Shown piece by piece: positions 61,928-64,000 of a DNA stretch of 64,000 nucleotides. The DNA is taken from assembly GCA_022648165.1 (NCBI GenBank), contig JALCLX010000002.1, positions 1-64,000 on the forward strand, written 5' to 3'. This DNA comes from Ancrocorticia sp. GTDB lineage: Bacteria; Actinomycetota; Actinomycetes; Actinomycetales; Actinomycetaceae. The notes beneath the pieces are model-generated. The model did no database searches. It had not been told where the DNA came from and worked only from the letters and a program-made list of their open reading frames with translations. A program made the position numbers and the translations under genes. Numbering within the stretch: the stretch's first letter is position 1; each line of letters begins with the position of its first letter.

Positions 61928-64000
61928 TCGGTCTCACCTCGCTCCGCGTGAGCTCCGATATGCGGCTCAGCCCCTCGCGTGTGGTCTTCAGGCTGCATGG
62001 AATTCTCGGGGCGAGCTAGATGCTCAGGCTGGCTCGGGGCGCCGTCCTTCCCCCCTGGTGCATTCTGGCTACTCTTCGCCGCACTGGCCGAACTAGACGC
62101 CGCAGCGGGACCGACGTCGTTCGCGATGGTCGACAGCGCGTCGCTGAGCCCAGTCCTCAAATCCGTGCGCACCACATGGAGGAATGCCCCCCATTGACCC
62201 TTGCGTTGTGTGGACATGGCCTGGTGAAGATCAGCATCCGGCAAGGCGCTCACTTCAAGGCCAGAATCGATCGCGTCACGAATGTACTCGATGATGATCA
62301 GATAGGCGAAAAGCAGCACAAACCATGCCACCCAGAGCCCAAGCAGCAACGCTTTCACCGATGGGTCCGAGGAAGGTATCACCGCGAGCACGATAGGTAC
62401 GATGATACCGGCGATCAAACCGCCCCTGCGCAACCGGGGATAATAGCGGGCAAACGTCGCAGCATGTTGTTCGAGCCTGCGGCGGTATTCGCGGCGGTTC
62501 GAAAGCGACCGCAGTACCTGCGAGAGCCGGTAATCATCTTCGTGCGGGGTTTCTTCAGCGATAAGTACGTCCGTAGCGGCGATCTGCCTGTTAAAGAGCC
62601 TGTTCAAGTTCACAAGGTGGCTTCGTAGAACAAGACCCAAAATGAAGGATCCGACTACGAAGATTCCAAGTACAGCCATGTCTCGCCAATAATGCCCGTC
62701 GTAGAAGCCCGCGATCGTCTCCCGCATCGCGCCGATACCGTAAGTAAATGGGAAGAACGGGTACAGGTGACGGAAGAAGGATGGCATCATTTCGATCGGA
62801 TAGAGTCCAGAAGCTCCCGGGATCTGCATAATCACAAGCACAACGCACAATCCCTTACCCACATGGGTCAGTGCCACCGACAGGGCATAGATGATACTCA
62901 GATATGAGAGCCCCGTTACCATTCCCGTTACCACAAAGGCCACAGGATTGACGGTCTGCACGCCTAACACCAGATTCCCCACCGTCACAAGCAGGCCCTG
63001 CGAAGCGCTGATAACCGCCAAGAGTGACCAGCGGCCCATGTAGGCCTGGCGCACAGTGAGCCCGGGGACGCCGTCGTCATCCACTTCCAGCTTCAGAATC
63101 ACCATGAGCACGAAAGCGCCAATCCACAGTGAAAGATTCGTGAACAGCGCAGCCATCGCAGACCCGTACGAGGAGATGGGATAGAGCGCCTTCTCACTCA
63201 CTTCCACTGGGGACGCCATGAACTGGGCGATCTGTTCCGCATCCAGCTTCGAAATCGACTTCAGTTGCTTCCACAGTGAGGCGGAACTCAAGGTGTTCAT
63301 ATCGGTCTGAATGCTTGAGAGCCCTGAATTCAGACTTGCAATGTTCTCCGCCATCTGGCCAACCGCATCAGATGTGGATGTCAGCTGGGTATCCACGGAA
63401 TCCAGAAGTTTCTGGGCCTGTTGAATCTGCGTGCGCTGCGAATCGATCGCCGCAGAGAACCCGGTGGCACTTCCCGAAAGCGCAGCAAGTTGCCTGTTGA
63501 GCTCCGGGAAACGGTTTAGCAGGGCGTCTTGGAGAGTGTCGGCGTTCGACGCCGCCCCCTGTACCGCCGTATCGATCTGCTTTGTTGCATCCGTGATCGC
63601 CTGCATCGCGTCGTTCGACGCCTGGTCCAGATCGAGTCCCTTGAATTCTTCCACCAACTCCTGGTCAGCCGTATTACGATCTGACAAAGCGCTCAGGGCA
63701 GTGTTAACCGCATTGTCAATCTTCTCCTGCAGATCCGTGTCTATCGCACCGCTATCCACAAGCTCTTGCACCTGATCGGTAATCTTCTGGAGCTCGTCAA
63801 TCGCCTTCCCATTGGCCTGCGTGACGTCGGAAATAGCATCGATTGCCACATTCACATGCGAATTGGCCTCCTTGAGCGCCTGCGTCAACGAGTCCATTCC
63901 ACCCTGCGACTGCGATGAAATCTGCGCCAGAATCTTGGTGACATCCGCATAGGACGTGGCCAGTTGGCTGCTGAGGTCCGCAATGTTCTGTTGCACTTGC
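61924..64000 (-). CDS. Second YhgE/Pip-family membrane protein (5' end beyond window)
   Basis: The window edge removes the N-terminus. At least 691 residues remain: a coiled-coil-rich extracytoplasmic part (repeated Gln/Ala/Asp-rich heptads) and a C-terminal membrane domain (GAFVLMVILKLEV, WSLLAVISASQGLLVTVGNLVLG), then a cytoplasmic tail with two more spans (RGGLIAGIIVPIVLAVIPS) and a Ser/Ala/Gln/Pro-rich end. The tail has no counterpart in its paralogue. It is coupled to the downstream paralogue by ATGA. Confidence 0.85.
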   Translation of the reverse strand, partial: QVQQNIADLSSQLATSYADVTKILAQISSQSQGGMDSLTQALKEANSHVNVAIDAISDVTQANGKAIDELQKITDQVQELVDSGAIDTDLQEKIDNAVNTALSALSDRNTADQELVEEFKGLDLDQASNDAMQAITDATKQIDTAVQGAASNADTLQDALLNRFPELNRQLAALSGSATGFSAAIDSQRTQIQQAQKLLDSVDTQLTSTSDAVGQMAENIASLNSGLSSIQTDMNTLSSASLWKQLKSISKLDAEQIAQFMASPVEVSEKALYPISSYGSAMAALFTNLSLWIGAFVLMVILKLEVDDDGVPGLTVRQAYMGRWSLLAVISASQGLLVTVGNLVLGVQTVNPVAFVVTGMVTGLSYLSIIYALSVALTHVGKGLCVVLVIMQIPGASGLYPIEMMPSFFRHLYPFFPFTYGIGAMRETIAGFYDGHYWRDMAVLGIFVVGSFILGLVLRSHLVNLNRLFNRQIAATDVLIAEETPHEDDYRLSQVLRSLSNRREYRRRLEQHAATFARYYPRLRRGGLIAGIIVPIVLAVIPSSDPSVKALLLGLWVAWFVLLFAYLIIIEYIRDAIDSGLEVSALPDADLHQAMSTQRKGQWGAFLHVVRTDLRTGLSDALSTIANDVGPAAASSSASAAKSSQNAPGGKDGAPSQPEHLARPENSMQPEDHTRGAEPHIGAHAERGETE

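Noticed and set aside
1-64000. Search for prophage, plasmid or defence genes
   Set aside because: No integrase, capsid, relaxase, restriction or toxin-antitoxin gene was recognised, and gene order is mostly housekeeping.

Overview
This window reads as chromosomal DNA of a moderately high-GC actinobacterium (GC by eye in the high fifties percent). Markers include a WhiB1-type regulator next to a PdtaS-type kinase, a SepIVA-type protein in the coaD-DUF177-rnc-mutM cluster, a DevS/DevR-like two-component pair, an IclR regulator divergent from leuCD, a PdtaS-linked WhiB and many ATGA-coupled genes. Gene content and GC would suit the Actinomycetaceae (Trueperella/Arcanobacterium/Actinomyces relatives), but that placement is inference. 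I see no phage, transposase, conjugation gene or CRISPR array.

Layout. 1-549 is non-coding and holds two copies of a short element with 12-bp inverted ends. 550-5642 encodes CydD, CydC and a GAF-GAF histidine kinase that keeps the haem-ligand His and distal Tyr of DevS/DosS. 5694-14862 (minus) is one long operon: oligopeptide-type ABC importer, amidohydrolase, a glutathionyl-hydroquinone-reductase-like protein and a GNAT acetyltransferase fused to a GST-like C-terminal domain. 15252-15884 is the matching DevR-like regulator. 15923-22064 (minus) is a housekeeping block: recG, rsmD, coaD, sepIVA, DUF177, rnc, mutM. rpmB (22237) diverges from recG. 22607-29005 carries thiL, a glycosyltransferase, a flavin reductase, ddl, an AMIN-like lipoprotein and murA. 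29165-33181 holds leuDC, the divergent IclR regulator and a DUF606 exporter. 33206-35525 is an uncharacterised FAD oxidoreductase/SRPBCC pair.

35704-42399 has an S66 peptidase, a small alarmone synthetase, tRNA-Glu(CTC), tRNA-Gln(CTG), an SRAP protein, whiB1, pdtaS, a DUF2505 gene, thyA and folA. 42345-44727 (minus) is a decaying flavin-oxidoreductase operon: the VOC gene has lost its first half and the LLM oxidoreductase has a probable 3' frameshift. 44837-49283 is a heterodimeric ABC exporter with a divergent TetR regulator. 49338-53945 has fumC, a small gene with a structured leader and strong terminator, a third copy of the inverted-end repeat, an 18-bp tandem repeat, a solitary MurE-like ligase and a HAD phosphatase. 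54083-59207 is an Lrp regulator divergent from an M20 peptidase/DUF3100/serine-dehydratase operon. 59188-64000 (minus) holds a DJ-1/PfpI protein and two YhgE/Pip membrane proteins, the last cut by the window edge.

The genes fall into functional groups: respiration and redox sensing (cydDC, DevS/DevR-like, whiB1, pdtaS); cell-wall supply (murA, ddl, murE, S66 peptidase); folate/thymidylate (thyA, folA); leucine synthesis; amino-acid and peptide scavenging (oligopeptide operon, M20/DUF3100/SdaA); and efflux or detoxification (ABC exporter, LLM/VOC/FMN reductase).
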